A DNA stretch of 14,529 bases from SURF-13 sp038924245. Its GTDB lineage: Bacteria > Pseudomonadota > Gammaproteobacteria > SURF-13. The notes beneath the pieces were generated by a model, which saw nothing but the letters and a program-made list of their open reading frames with translations, ran no database searches and was not told where the DNA came from. A program made the position numbers and the translations under genes. How positions within the stretch are numbered: the first letter of the stretch is position 1; every line of letters starts with the position of its first letter. The stretch covers positions 1 to 14,529 of the forward strand of contig JBCKVB010000034.1 in assembly GCA_038924245.1 (NCBI GenBank). Reading direction: 5' to 3'. This document shows, piece after piece, positions 5,595 through 14,529 of this stretch.

Positions 5595-6731
5595 TTAATC
5601 CCAGGACAACGCGCCGCCGGTCTGATACTCGATCACGCGCGTCTCGAAGAAATTCTTTTCCTTGTGCAAGTCCAGCACCTCGCTCATCCACGGGAACGGA
5701 TTGGCGGCGCCGGGATATTGCTCGGCCAGGCCGATCTGCGCGCAGCGCCGGTTGGCGATGAACTTCAGGTAATCGCCGAACATGGCGGCGTTCAGGCCCA
5801 ACACGCCGCGCGGCATGGTATCCACTGCATAGCGGTATTCCAGTTCCACGCCCTGGCGGAGCAACGCAGCTATCTCCTCCTGGAACGCGGAACTCCACAG
5901 GTGCGGATTCTCAATCTTGATCTGATTGATGACATCAATCCCGAAGTTCATGTGCATGGACTCGTCGCGCAGGATGTACTGATACTGTTCGGCGGCGCCG
6001 GTCAGCTTGTTCTGCCGCCCCAGCGCGAGAATTTGCACGAAGCCGACATAGAAGAACAGCCCTTCCATGATGCAGGCGAACACGATCAGGCTGCGCAGCA
6101 ACTGACGGTCGGTCTCCGGCGTGCCGGTCTTGAACGCGGGGTTGGTCAGGATGTCAATGAAGGGCAGCAGGAATTCATCCTTCTCGCGGATGCTGGGCAC
6201 CTCGTGATACATATTGAAAATCTCGCCCTCATCCAGCCCCAGGCTTTCCACGATGTACTGGTAGGCATGGGTGTGGATCGCCTCCTCGAACGCCTGGCGC
6301 AGCAGGTACTGGCGGCATTCCGGGTTGGTGATGTGGCGGTAGGTCCCGAGCACGATATTGTTGGCGGCCAGGCTGTCCGCCGTGGTGAAAAAACCCAGGT
6401 TACGCTTCACCAAACGGCGTTCATCATCGGTCAGCCCGTTGGGGTTTTTCCACAGCGCGATATCGGCGGACATGTTGATTTCCTGCGGCATCCAGTGATT
6501 GGCGCAGCCGGCCAGATACTTTTCCCACGCCCACTTGTACTTGAATGGAACCAGTTGGTTCACGTCCGCGCTGCAGTTGATGATGCGCTTGTCTTCCACG
6601 CAGATCCGGCCGGTGCTGGTGGAAGCGATGGTATAGTCGTGTTCGTCCGCCTTGCCTTTTCTGGCGGCGCCCATCACCACCGGAAGCGGCACGGGCTTTG
6701 TTACTACGTTACCTTCATCCCATCTCAACAT
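5595..6731 (-). CDS. nrdB: Ribonucleoside-diphosphate reductase class Ia, beta subunit (R2)
   Basis: 378 residues. R2 houses the diiron-tyrosyl radical cofactor that starts nucleotide reduction in the alpha subunit. All expected residues are present: first metal ligand D119 (FFTTADS), E150 and H153 (FEEAIHTHAY), radical tyrosine Y157, second-site ligands E223 (IMEGLFFY), E257 and H260 (RDESMH). Because Y157 is there, this is a conventional tyrosyl-radical R2 and not a class Ic or tyrosine-less variant. The C-terminal tail, RVIEYQTGGALSWD, should dock into NrdA and carries the tyrosine expected for radical transfer. The ATG at 6731 has a strong GGGAGG ribosome site 8 nt upstream. The gene follows nrdA after 97 bp containing a strong palindrome. 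The stop lies next to an AACCGGTT palindrome. Confidence 0.98.
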   Translation of the reverse strand: MLRWDEGNVVTKPVPLPVVMGAARKGKADEHDYTIASTSTGRICVEDKRIINCSADVNQLVPFKYKWAWEKYLAGCANHWMPQEINMSADIALWKNPNGLTDDERRLVKRNLGFFTTADSLAANNIVLGTYRHITNPECRQYLLRQAFEEAIHTHAYQYIVESLGLDEGEIFNMYHEVPSIREKDEFLLPFIDILTNPAFKTGTPETDRQLLRSLIVFACIMEGLFFYVGFVQILALGRQNKLTGAAEQYQYILRDESMHMNFGIDVINQIKIENPHLWSSAFQEEIAALLRQGVELEYRYAVDTMPRGVLGLNAAMFGDYLKFIANRRCAQIGLAEQYPGAANPFPWMSEVLDLHKEKNFFETRVIEYQTGGALSWD

Positions 6732-6753
6732 GACTGTTACCTCCCAAGTCCTT

Positions 6754-6786
6754 GTCGGGTCCGGCGCTTGCGCGCCTTGACCCGAC
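6754..6786 (-). repeat. Strong GCAA-capped palindrome between nrdA and nrdB
   Basis: Outer arms GTCGGGTC/GACCCGAC (8 bp) and inner arms GGCGC/GCGCC (5 bp) are capped on the transcribed strand by a GCAA (GNRA) tetraloop, with an AA/G internal loop. It begins 9 bases upstream of the GGGAGG ribosome site of nrdB. No U-tract follows. With its flanks (GTAGGTCGGG... CCCGACA) it resembles the GTAGGTCGG-type intergenic palindromes I recall from many proteobacterial genomes; that resemblance is from memory. Confidence 0.65.
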
Positions 6787-6801
6787 CTACATTACTTTTC
6801 T

Positions 6802-6824
6802 CTTGTATCTTGTTACTTGTATCT
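6802..6824. repeat. Short direct repeat in the nrdA-nrdB gap
   Basis: CTTGTATCT occurs at 6802-6810 and 6816-6824 (14-bp period), in an A+T-rich stretch directly after the nrdA stop. Significance unknown. Confidence 0.45.
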
Positions 6825-6828
6825 GTTT

Positions 6829-9729
6829 TTACTGACATGCATCGCACTCCGGATCGGCTATCGCACACGCGCCGGCCAGCACACTGTCCGGCACTGCGTT
6901 CAGCGCACGGTCGGCGATGGTGGACTTCTCCGCGTGCGTCGCACCCAGGGTACGCAGGTAATAGGTGGTCTTGACGCCACGCAGCCAGGCGAGCTTGTAT
7001 AGCTCATCGAGCTTCTTGCCAGACGGCTCGGCCAGGTACAGATTCAAGGACTGCGCCTGGTCTATCCACTTCTGGCGCCGGCTGCCAGCCTCCACCAGCC
7101 ACTTCGCCTCGATCTCGAACGCGGTGGCGTACAAGGCCTTCAACTCCGCGGGCACGCGGTCTATCTGCTGCACGCTGCCGTTGAAATACTTGAGGTCGTT
7201 GACCATCACCTCGTCCCACAGGCCGCGCTGCTTGAGGTCGCGCACCAGATAGGGGTTCACCACCGTGAACTCGCCCGACAGGTTGGATTTCACGAACAGG
7301 TTCTGATAGGTCGGCTCGATGCTTTGCGTCACGCCGCAGATGTTGGAGATGGTCGCGGTGGGGGCGATGGCCATACAGTTGGAGTTGCGCATGCCCTGCG
7401 TCTTGACGCGCGCGCGCAGACCCTCCCAGTCCAGGCCGAGCTCGCTGTTCGTGCCGCGGTCCATTTCCAGATAACCGCCGCGCTGCTCTTCCAGCAGGCG
7501 GATGCTGTCCAGAGGCAGGATGCCGCGGCTCCACAGCGAACCGTCATAGCTCGGATAGCGTCCGCGCTCGGCGGCCAGATCGCTGGAGGCGAGAATGGCG
7601 TAGTAGCTTACGGCCTCCATCGAGGAATCGGCGAAGGCCACCGCCGCGTCCGAGGTGTAGGGCGTGCGCAGCTCGTAGAGCGCGTCCTGGAAGCCCATCA
7701 GCCCGAGGCCCACCGGGCGATGGCGCAGATTGGAGCGGCGCGCCTGCGGCACGCTGTAGAAGTTGATATCTATCACATTGTCCAGCATGCGCAGCGCAGT
7801 CTTTATCGTGCGCGCCAGCTTGGGCAGGTCCAGACCTTTTGGACTCACGTGCGCGGCCAGATTGACCGAACCCAGGTTGCACACCGCGATCTCCTCGTCC
7901 GAGGTGTTGAGCGTGATCTCGGTGCACAGGTTGGAACTGTGCACCACGCCCGTGTGCTGCTGCGGCGAACGCAGATTGCAGGCGTCCTTGAAGGTGATCC
8001 AGGGATGGCCGGTCTCGAACAGCATGGACAACATCTTGCGCCACAGGTTAAGCGCGGGCAGGCGCTTGTACACCTTGATCTCGCCGCGCGCGGCCTTTTC
8101 CTCGTAGCGCACATAGGCCTCTTCAAAGGCCTTGCCGTACAGGTCGTGCAGATCGGGCACCTCATTGGGAGAGAACAGCGTCCACTCGCCGCTTTCCTGC
8201 ACCCGCTTCATGAACAGATCCGGCACCCAGTTGGCGGTGTTCATGTCGTGGGTGCGGCGGCGCTCGTCGCCGGTGTTCTTGCGCAGTTCCAGATATTCCT
8301 CGATGTCCAGGTGCCAGGTTTCCAGATAGGCGCACACCGCGCCCTTGCGCTTGCCGCCTTGGTTCACCGCCACCGCGGTGTCGTTGGCCACCTTGAGGAA
8401 CGGCACCACTCCCTGCGACTTGCCGTTGGTGCCCTTGATATGCGCGCCCATGGCGCGCACGCGCGTCCAGTCGTTGCCGAGACCGCCGGAGTATTTGGCC
8501 AGCAGCGCGTTGTCCTTGATGGCGCTGTAGATGCCGTCCAGGTCGTCCGCCACCGTGGTGAGGTAGCAACTGGACAGTTGCGGGCGCAGCGTGCCGGCGT
8601 TAAACAGGGTGGGCGTGGAGCTCATGAAGTCAAACGAGGACAGTAGGTTGTAGAACTCGATGGCGCGCGCCTCGCGCTCCGGCTCGCCGATGGCCAGCCC
8701 CATCGCCACGCGCATGAAGAACGCCTGCGGCAGTTCGAAGCGGTTGCCCTCGCTGTGCAGGAAATAACGGTCGTACAGGGTCTGCAAGCCGAGATAGGTG
8801 AACTGGAGATCGCGTTCGGGCTGCAATGCCGCGCCCATGCGCTTGAGGTCGAACTGCGCCAGGCGCGGGTCGAGCAACTCCAGCGTCACGCCGCGCGCGA
8901 CGTAGGCATTGAAATAGGCGGCATAACGCTCGGCCATCTCGGCGTGCGTGGCCGCCTCGTTGCTGCGTGCCAGGAAACTCAAGGCCTCGCCGCGCAGGTC
9001 ATCGAGCAGCAGGCGCGCCGCGGCATAGGTGTACTCCGGCTCGCGCTCGATCAGCGTGCGTGCGCTCATCACTAGGGCGCGGCCCACGTCGGCCTCGGCT
9101 ACGCCGTCAAACAGATTCTTTAACGTATCGTCCACGATGGCCTGCGCCGACACTCCCGCCAGGCCCTGGCAGGCCTCTTCCGCGATGCGCTGCAGGCGCA
9201 CGCGATCCAGCGGCTTGCGCGCGCCGCCGGGCGCGGTGACGTTGAGCACCGGGGAGGGAATCGGCTGCGCGGTAACGGCGGTGGAGCGCTCGCGTTCGCG
9301 CTCCTGGGCGCGCTGTTCGCGGTACAGCACATAGGAGCGCGCCACCTTGTGTTCGCCGGCGCGCATCAGGGCCAGCTCCACCTGGTCCTGGATGTCCTCG
9401 ATGTGTAGCATGCCGCCGCCCGGCATACGACGCGTGAGCGAGGCCACCACCTGCGCGGTCAATGCCTGCACCACTTCGCGGATGCGCGCCGAGGCCGCCC
9501 CGCTGCCACCTTCCACCGCCAAAAACGCCTTGGTCAGGGCGAGGCTGATCTTGTCCGGGTCAAACGTGGTGGCCTTGCCGTTGCGGCGGATGACGCGGAA
9601 CTGGCCGGGCGCGGTGGCGGCGATGTCTATCTGCGCGCCCGCGGGAGAAACAGGATGGTAGGCGACATGGGTGTCAGCGCCGCCGATAGCGGTCTCAACA
9701 CGAACCATGGGCATCGTTTCTGTCTGCAT
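6829..9729 (-). CDS. nrdA: Ribonucleoside-diphosphate reductase class Ia, alpha subunit (R1)
   Basis: 966 residues. R1 reduces ribonucleoside diphosphates to the deoxy forms. Residues about 44-143 form one ATP-cone (RVIRRNGKATTFDPDKISLAL onward), the allosteric on/off site. The catalytic set is visible: C388 (LSSCYL) and C617 (AVCNLGS) as the redox pair, the NLCTE motif N600/C602/E604 with the thiyl-radical cysteine C602, and the radical-path tyrosines Y923-Y924 (KTTYYLRTLGA). The mobile C-terminal cysteine pair C962/C965 sits in PECDACQ. I prefer the ATG at 9729 because an AGAGGA ribosome site sits 6 nt upstream; the ATG at 9759 lacks one and adds ten residues. About 40 residues precede the ATP-cone. 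nrdB follows after 97 bp. Two NrdR-like boxes lie upstream. Confidence 0.98.
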   Translation of the reverse strand: MQTETMPMVRVETAIGGADTHVAYHPVSPAGAQIDIAATAPGQFRVIRRNGKATTFDPDKISLALTKAFLAVEGGSGAASARIREVVQALTAQVVASLTRRMPGGGMLHIEDIQDQVELALMRAGEHKVARSYVLYREQRAQERERERSTAVTAQPIPSPVLNVTAPGGARKPLDRVRLQRIAEEACQGLAGVSAQAIVDDTLKNLFDGVAEADVGRALVMSARTLIEREPEYTYAAARLLLDDLRGEALSFLARSNEAATHAEMAERYAAYFNAYVARGVTLELLDPRLAQFDLKRMGAALQPERDLQFTYLGLQTLYDRYFLHSEGNRFELPQAFFMRVAMGLAIGEPEREARAIEFYNLLSSFDFMSSTPTLFNAGTLRPQLSSCYLTTVADDLDGIYSAIKDNALLAKYSGGLGNDWTRVRAMGAHIKGTNGKSQGVVPFLKVANDTAVAVNQGGKRKGAVCAYLETWHLDIEEYLELRKNTGDERRRTHDMNTANWVPDLFMKRVQESGEWTLFSPNEVPDLHDLYGKAFEEAYVRYEEKAARGEIKVYKRLPALNLWRKMLSMLFETGHPWITFKDACNLRSPQQHTGVVHSSNLCTEITLNTSDEEIAVCNLGSVNLAAHVSPKGLDLPKLARTIKTALRMLDNVIDINFYSVPQARRSNLRHRPVGLGLMGFQDALYELRTPYTSDAAVAFADSSMEAVSYYAILASSDLAAERGRYPSYDGSLWSRGILPLDSIRLLEEQRGGYLEMDRGTNSELGLDWEGLRARVKTQGMRNSNCMAIAPTATISNICGVTQSIEPTYQNLFVKSNLSGEFTVVNPYLVRDLKQRGLWDEVMVNDLKYFNGSVQQIDRVPAELKALYATAFEIEAKWLVEAGSRRQKWIDQAQSLNLYLAEPSGKKLDELYKLAWLRGVKTTYYLRTLGATHAEKSTIADRALNAVPDSVLAGACAIADPECDACQ

Positions 9730-9761
9730 CGTTCTTCCTCTTACAGTTACAAATCTCATCA

Positions 9762-9782
9762 GCCCCGGAGCAAGTCCGGGGC
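9762..9782 (-). repeat. Hairpin in the nrdA leader
   Basis: GCCCCGGA (9762-9769) and TCCGGGGC (9775-9782) are perfect 8-bp arms with a 5-nt loop (GCAAG on the plus strand, CTTGC on the minus). It sits 32 bases upstream of the preferred nrdA ATG. Its layout resembles the hairpin at 2174-2192: a GC-rich palindrome with a CAAG-containing 5-nt loop. Confidence 0.55.
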
Positions 9783-9816
9783 AACCTTGGCTATCTACCC
9801 TGCCGTCTCGTCCAGA

Positions 9817-9832
9817 CCCCTACATAATGGGT
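9817..9832. promoter_or_regulatory. NrdR box, proximal
   Basis: CCCCTACATAATGGGT matches 11 of 16 positions of the NrdR consensus as I know it (ACACwATATaTwGTGT). It starts 32 bp from the second box, leaving a 16-bp gap, which is the usual spacing for NrdR pairs. NrdR is an ATP/dATP-sensing repressor of ribonucleotide reductase genes. Confidence 0.7.
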
Positions 9833-9848
9833 ACCGACAGCAGGGTAA

Positions 9849-9864
9849 ACACAATATGTAGTAC
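9849..9864. promoter_or_regulatory. NrdR box, distal
   Basis: ACACAATATGTAGTAC matches 13 of 16 positions of the NrdR consensus (ACACwATATaTwGTGT). It lies 120 bp upstream of the nrdA ATG, between the TTGACA -35 and the gene. Together with the box at 9817 it forms a standard tandem NrdR operator. Confidence 0.82.
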
Positions 9865-9875
9865 ACGTAGAGTGT

Positions 9876-9905
9876 TTTTTACTCCAGTTGGTATTGGCTT
9901 GTCAA
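9876..9905 (-). promoter_or_regulatory. Candidate nrdAB promoter
   Basis: Perfect TTGACA (9900-9905) with TAAAAA (9876-9881) at 18-bp spacing. The -10 is weak. A second, weaker candidate is TTTACC (9844-9849) with TATGTA (9821-9826), whose -10 would be covered by the proximal NrdR box. Confidence 0.45.
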
Positions 9906-9926
9906 GGGGTTTACAGGATCACGCAG

Positions 9927-9940
9927 GCCCGGAAACGGGC
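9927..9940 (-). terminator. Small hairpin after clpB
   Basis: GCCCG and CGGGC arms around a 4-nt loop, 19 bp past the clpB stop. No U-tract follows on the minus strand, so it is at best a weak terminator or a 3'-end stabiliser. Confidence 0.25.
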
Positions 9941-9958
9941 AGGGCTTGGCAGCAGCGA

Positions 9959-12553
<2,595 letters not shown>

Positions 12554-12578
12554 GGGTTGATCCTCGTATTGCCCAAGT

Positions 12579-12607
12579 AGATAGAGCTATTACCATCTGA
12601 TTTCAAG
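12579..12607 (-). promoter_or_regulatory. Sigma-32 (heat-shock) promoter of clpB
   Basis: CTTGAA (12602-12607), a perfect sigma-32 -35 core, then 15 bp, then CTCTATCT (12579-12586) against consensus CCCCATnT. Expected start near 12571, giving a leader of about 18 nt with AGGA (12561-12564) as ribosome site. It lies in the 74-bp gap after the Ubi-type gene. Confidence 0.75.
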
Positions 12608-12627
12608 TAGCAGGAAGAGGATAGGGA

Positions 12628-13866
12628 TCACTCCATTCTGCCGGAAATATGAGTAAATTTGGGTGGATCACCGCTCACGCCCATCGCGCGGCGCGTGATG
12701 AGATTTTTTACCGGCGGCAGGGCGTCTGTGAGAGCCAGCCCCAGGTTGCGCGCCCAGCGCAGCGAGGCGCGCCGGCTGCCGAACAGACGGTGCAAGCCTT
12801 GCAGCGCCGCGATCATGGCCAGCACCTCGCCCTTGCGCGCGCGCTCGTAGCAGCGCAGCACGGAGCGTGCGCCGATATCCTTCCCGTGCGTGTGCGCTTC
12901 CATGAGTACTTCGGCCAACACGGCGGCATCGCCGAGGCCCAGATTGACGCCCTGCCCGGCGAGCGGGTGCACGGTGTGTGCGGCGTCGCCAATCAGCGCC
13001 GCGCGTGCCCCTATATATTGATCGGCGTGCACCAGGCGCAACGGAAAGCTCGCGCGCGGGCCGGCCGTCTCGATGCGCCCCAGCCCCTGGCGCGGTGTTT
13101 CCGCGCCGAGCGCGCTTTGCAGCTCGGCGATAAAACCGCTCTCGTCCAGCGCAAGCAAGGCTTGCGCGCGCTGCGCGGGCACAGTCCACACAATGGCGCT
13201 CGCATGCTCATCCGGGAGCGGCAAAAAGGCCAGCGGCCCGTCAGGCAAGAAACGCTGCCAAGCGGTGTGCTGGTGCGAGCGAGACGTCTTGACGTTCGCC
13301 ACCACGGCGTGTTCGCCATACTGTTCGACGCGCGCGCTGATTCCCGCCAGCGCGCGCAGCGCGGAGTCCGCGCCATCGGCACCCACCACCAGAGCGGTCT
13401 TTAACCGCATGCCCTCCCTGGTGTTAAGCACGATGTGGTCGCCGCCCAGCTCCAATGTCTCTATGCTGGCCGGACAATGCCAGGTGATCTGGGCGCATTG
13501 TTGCAGGCGTCTCATTAATGCCGACTGGATGACGCGGTTCTCCACGATATAACCCAGCGTCTCTTCCCCGATCCCGGCGGCGTCGAAATGTATCTGGCCC
13601 GTGCCCGCGGCGTCCCACACGCGCATCTCATAAAACGGGCTGACGCCTTGCGCGCGGATGTCATCCCACACGCCGAGCGCCTGGAACAGGCGCGCCGAAC
13701 CGAGCGTCACCGCGCTCACCCTGAGATCATGCGTTCCTTCCGGCCAGTGCAGCACGGGCGGCCTGGCTTCGATGAGCGCGACGCGCAAAGGGCGATTGCC
13801 GAGCGCGCAGGCGAGCGTGGCGCCCACAATACCCGCGCCGGCGATCACCACGTCATAGTCGTTCAT
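12628..13866 (-). CDS. UbiH/UbiF/UbiI-family FAD-dependent hydroxylase (ubiquinone biosynthesis)
   Basis: 412 residues, a group A flavin monooxygenase of the UbiH/COQ6 family, which hydroxylates the ring of ubiquinone intermediates at the membrane. The FAD-binding Rossmann motif VVIAGAGIVGATLA begins the protein. The DG motif VVGADGADSALR is at 160-171, and the GD motif with the family signature ALIGDAAHTVHPLAGQGVNLGLGD is at 290-313. Which ring carbon it acts on (C1 UbiH, C5 UbiI, C6 UbiF, or a multi-site enzyme) cannot be told without comparison. I chose the ATG at 13866 because it starts right before the FAD motif and overlaps the waaA stop as ATGA; an upstream start at 13941 would add 25 unrelated residues inside waaA. 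A hairpin abuts this ATG. Confidence 0.92.
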   Translation of the reverse strand: MNDYDVVIAGAGIVGATLACALGNRPLRVALIEARPPVLHWPEGTHDLRVSAVTLGSARLFQALGVWDDIRAQGVSPFYEMRVWDAAGTGQIHFDAAGIGEETLGYIVENRVIQSALMRRLQQCAQITWHCPASIETLELGGDHIVLNTREGMRLKTALVVGADGADSALRALAGISARVEQYGEHAVVANVKTSRSHQHTAWQRFLPDGPLAFLPLPDEHASAIVWTVPAQRAQALLALDESGFIAELQSALGAETPRQGLGRIETAGPRASFPLRLVHADQYIGARAALIGDAAHTVHPLAGQGVNLGLGDAAVLAEVLMEAHTHGKDIGARSVLRCYERARKGEVLAMIAALQGLHRLFGSRRASLRWARNLGLALTDALPPVKNLITRRAMGVSGDPPKFTHISGRME

Positions 13867-14529
13867 ACCTGCCTCGGCAGGTAGTGATCCAGCAATTCGA
13901 TTAATTTTTGCAATGCACCGCGATTCTGCTCCACCAGACACCGTCCGCGCTCGCCCGCCGCATGACGCAGATTGGCGTCCCGCAAATAGCGCAACACCTC
14001 CGTGGCGAGCTCCGCCACGCTGGCTATTTCCGTCACCGCCCCCGCCTCGCGCAGCAGACGACTCACCTCGGTGAAGTTAAACATGTGCGGCCCGGTGATG
14101 AGCGGCAAGCCCAGCGCGGCGGGCTCGATCAAATTGTGCCCGCCCACCGGCGTCAGGCTGCCGCCCACGAAGGCCACATCCGAGGCGGCGTAGAACAACG
14201 GCAGCTCGCCCATGCTGTCGCCGATGAACACATCGGTGCGTTCATCGCAGGCGCGCCCTTCGCTGCGCAGCACGGTGCGCAAATCACGCTTGCGGCACAA
14301 CGCCACCACCTTGGCGAAGCGCTCCGGGTGGCGCGGCACCAGCACGAGTAAACTGTGCGGCAATGCCTGCTTGACCGTATCAAAGGCATCCAGGATCAGT
14401 TCTTCTTCACCCTCACGCGTGCTGGCCGCGATCCACAGCGCGCGCTCCGTCCCCAGACTGCGGCGCAACACCGCCGCCTGTTCACGCAGGCTGGCCGGCA
14501 GCTTGATGTCAAACTTGATGCTGCCGGTG
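13863..14529 (-). CDS. waaA: 3-deoxy-D-manno-octulosonic acid (Kdo) transferase, C-terminal part (5' truncated)
   Basis: 221 residues of the C-terminal glycosyltransferase (GT-B) domain; the frame is open to the window edge, so the N-terminal half lies outside. WaaA transfers Kdo from CMP-Kdo to lipid IVA at the inner membrane, an essential step of LPS assembly. Recognisable blocks are KFDIKLP near the truncated end, WIAASTREGEEE, LLVLVPRHPERF, VFIGDSMGELPLFYAASDVAFVGGSL (first 20 residues are the core signature) and GGHNLIEPAALGLPLITGP, the CMP-Kdo binding region, then QNRGALQKLIELL. The GTG at 14471 is internal, because homology continues upstream. The stop TGA overlaps the ATG of the Ubi-type gene by 4 bp, so the pair is probably one transcription unit. 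Confidence 0.95.
   Translation of the reverse strand, partial: TGSIKFDIKLPASLREQAAVLRRSLGTERALWIAASTREGEEELILDAFDTVKQALPHSLLVLVPRHPERFAKVVALCRKRDLRTVLRSEGRACDERTDVFIGDSMGELPLFYAASDVAFVGGSLTPVGGHNLIEPAALGLPLITGPHMFNFTEVSRLLREAGAVTEIASVAELATEVLRYLRDANLRHAAGERGRCLVEQNRGALQKLIELLDHYLPRQV
13867..13882 (-). promoter_or_regulatory. Hairpin abutting the start codon of the Ubi-type gene
   Basis: ACCTGCC (13867-13873) and GGCAGGT (13876-13882) are perfect 7-bp arms; realistically a 6-bp stem with a CGAG loop. The 3' end touches the ATG at 13866, and the only Shine-Dalgarno-like GAGG lies in the loop and 3' arm. It would hide the ribosome site unless ribosomes finishing waaA open it. Confidence 0.5.

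Noticed and set aside
5585..5595. AACCGGTT palindrome at the nrdB stop as a terminator
   Set aside because: A perfect 8-bp palindrome without a loop cannot form a stable RNA hairpin, and no U-tract follows.
5664..6974. 436-residue plus-strand open frame across nrdB and the start of the nrdA end
   Set aside because: Antisense of nrdB and the intergenic palindrome; no recognisable motif, rich in His/Gln/Ala as typical for such shadows.
7324..8646. 440-residue plus-strand open frame
   Set aside because: Antisense of nrdA, whose protein shows all catalytic motifs. Long opposite frames are expected in GC-rich coding DNA, and the translation resembles no family.
9757..9759. Upstream ATG as nrdA start
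   Set aside because: No ribosome site precedes it and a hairpin ends 3 bp upstream; the ATG at 9729 has AGAGGA at good distance. Not fully excluded.
13867..13941. N-terminal extension of the Ubi-type hydroxylase from 13941
   Set aside because: These 25 residues lie inside waaA, lack family similarity, and the ATG at 13866 directly precedes the FAD motif.

Overview
The window reads as chromosomal core DNA of a GC-rich gammaproteobacterium. The evidence is the nudJ-mnmA-hflD cluster (HflD is essentially a gammaproteobacterial family), a YpjD/YfjD membrane-protein pair, a Kdo transferase (outer membrane with LPS), a ubiquinone-type hydroxylase and a class Ia ribonucleotide reductase (aerobic life). 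I cannot name genus or species. I see no transposase, integrase, phage gene, tRNA, rRNA or CRISPR array. Both edges cut through genes.

Layout. Bases 1-434 (+) hold the 3' end of aconitase B, which meets hflD tail to tail with a 6-bp overlap. On the minus strand, nudJ (2694-2248), mnmA (2154-1057) and hflD (1055-429) form a likely operon for nucleotide hydrolysis, tRNA 2-thiolation and a membrane-associated factor. Back to back with nudJ, on the plus strand, lie ypjD (2774-3580) and a CNNM/CBS/CorC transporter gene (3599-4879), which ends in an intrinsic terminator. From 5060 onward everything is on the minus strand. A 42% lysine histone-H1-like protein (5422-5060) comes first, then nrdB (6731-5595) and nrdA (9729-6829), then clpB (12553-9959), a UbiH/UbiI-type FAD monooxygenase (13866-12628) and the 3' part of waaA (14529-13863).

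Regulation visible in the sequence. Upstream of nrdA are two NrdR-box-like 16-mers with starts 32 bp apart, near a TTGACA -35. Upstream of clpB is a sigma-32 type promoter (CTTGAA, 15 bp, CTCTATCT). nudJ has a perfect TATAAT only 8 bp before its ATG, which predicts a nearly leaderless mRNA, and a 15-bp inverted repeat sits directly upstream of that hexamer.

Noteworthy structures. The H1-like gene has a 15-bp two-part hairpin in its 5' leader plus a competing 8-bp pairing, an arrangement typical of RNA switches, followed by a clean Shine-Dalgarno. A strong GCAA-capped palindrome fills the nrdA-nrdB gap. Another hairpin directly abuts the ATG of the Ubi-type gene inside the end of waaA. No clearly new multi-gene system is evident. 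The best candidates for undescribed biology are these RNA structures and the H1-like gene next to nrdAB.
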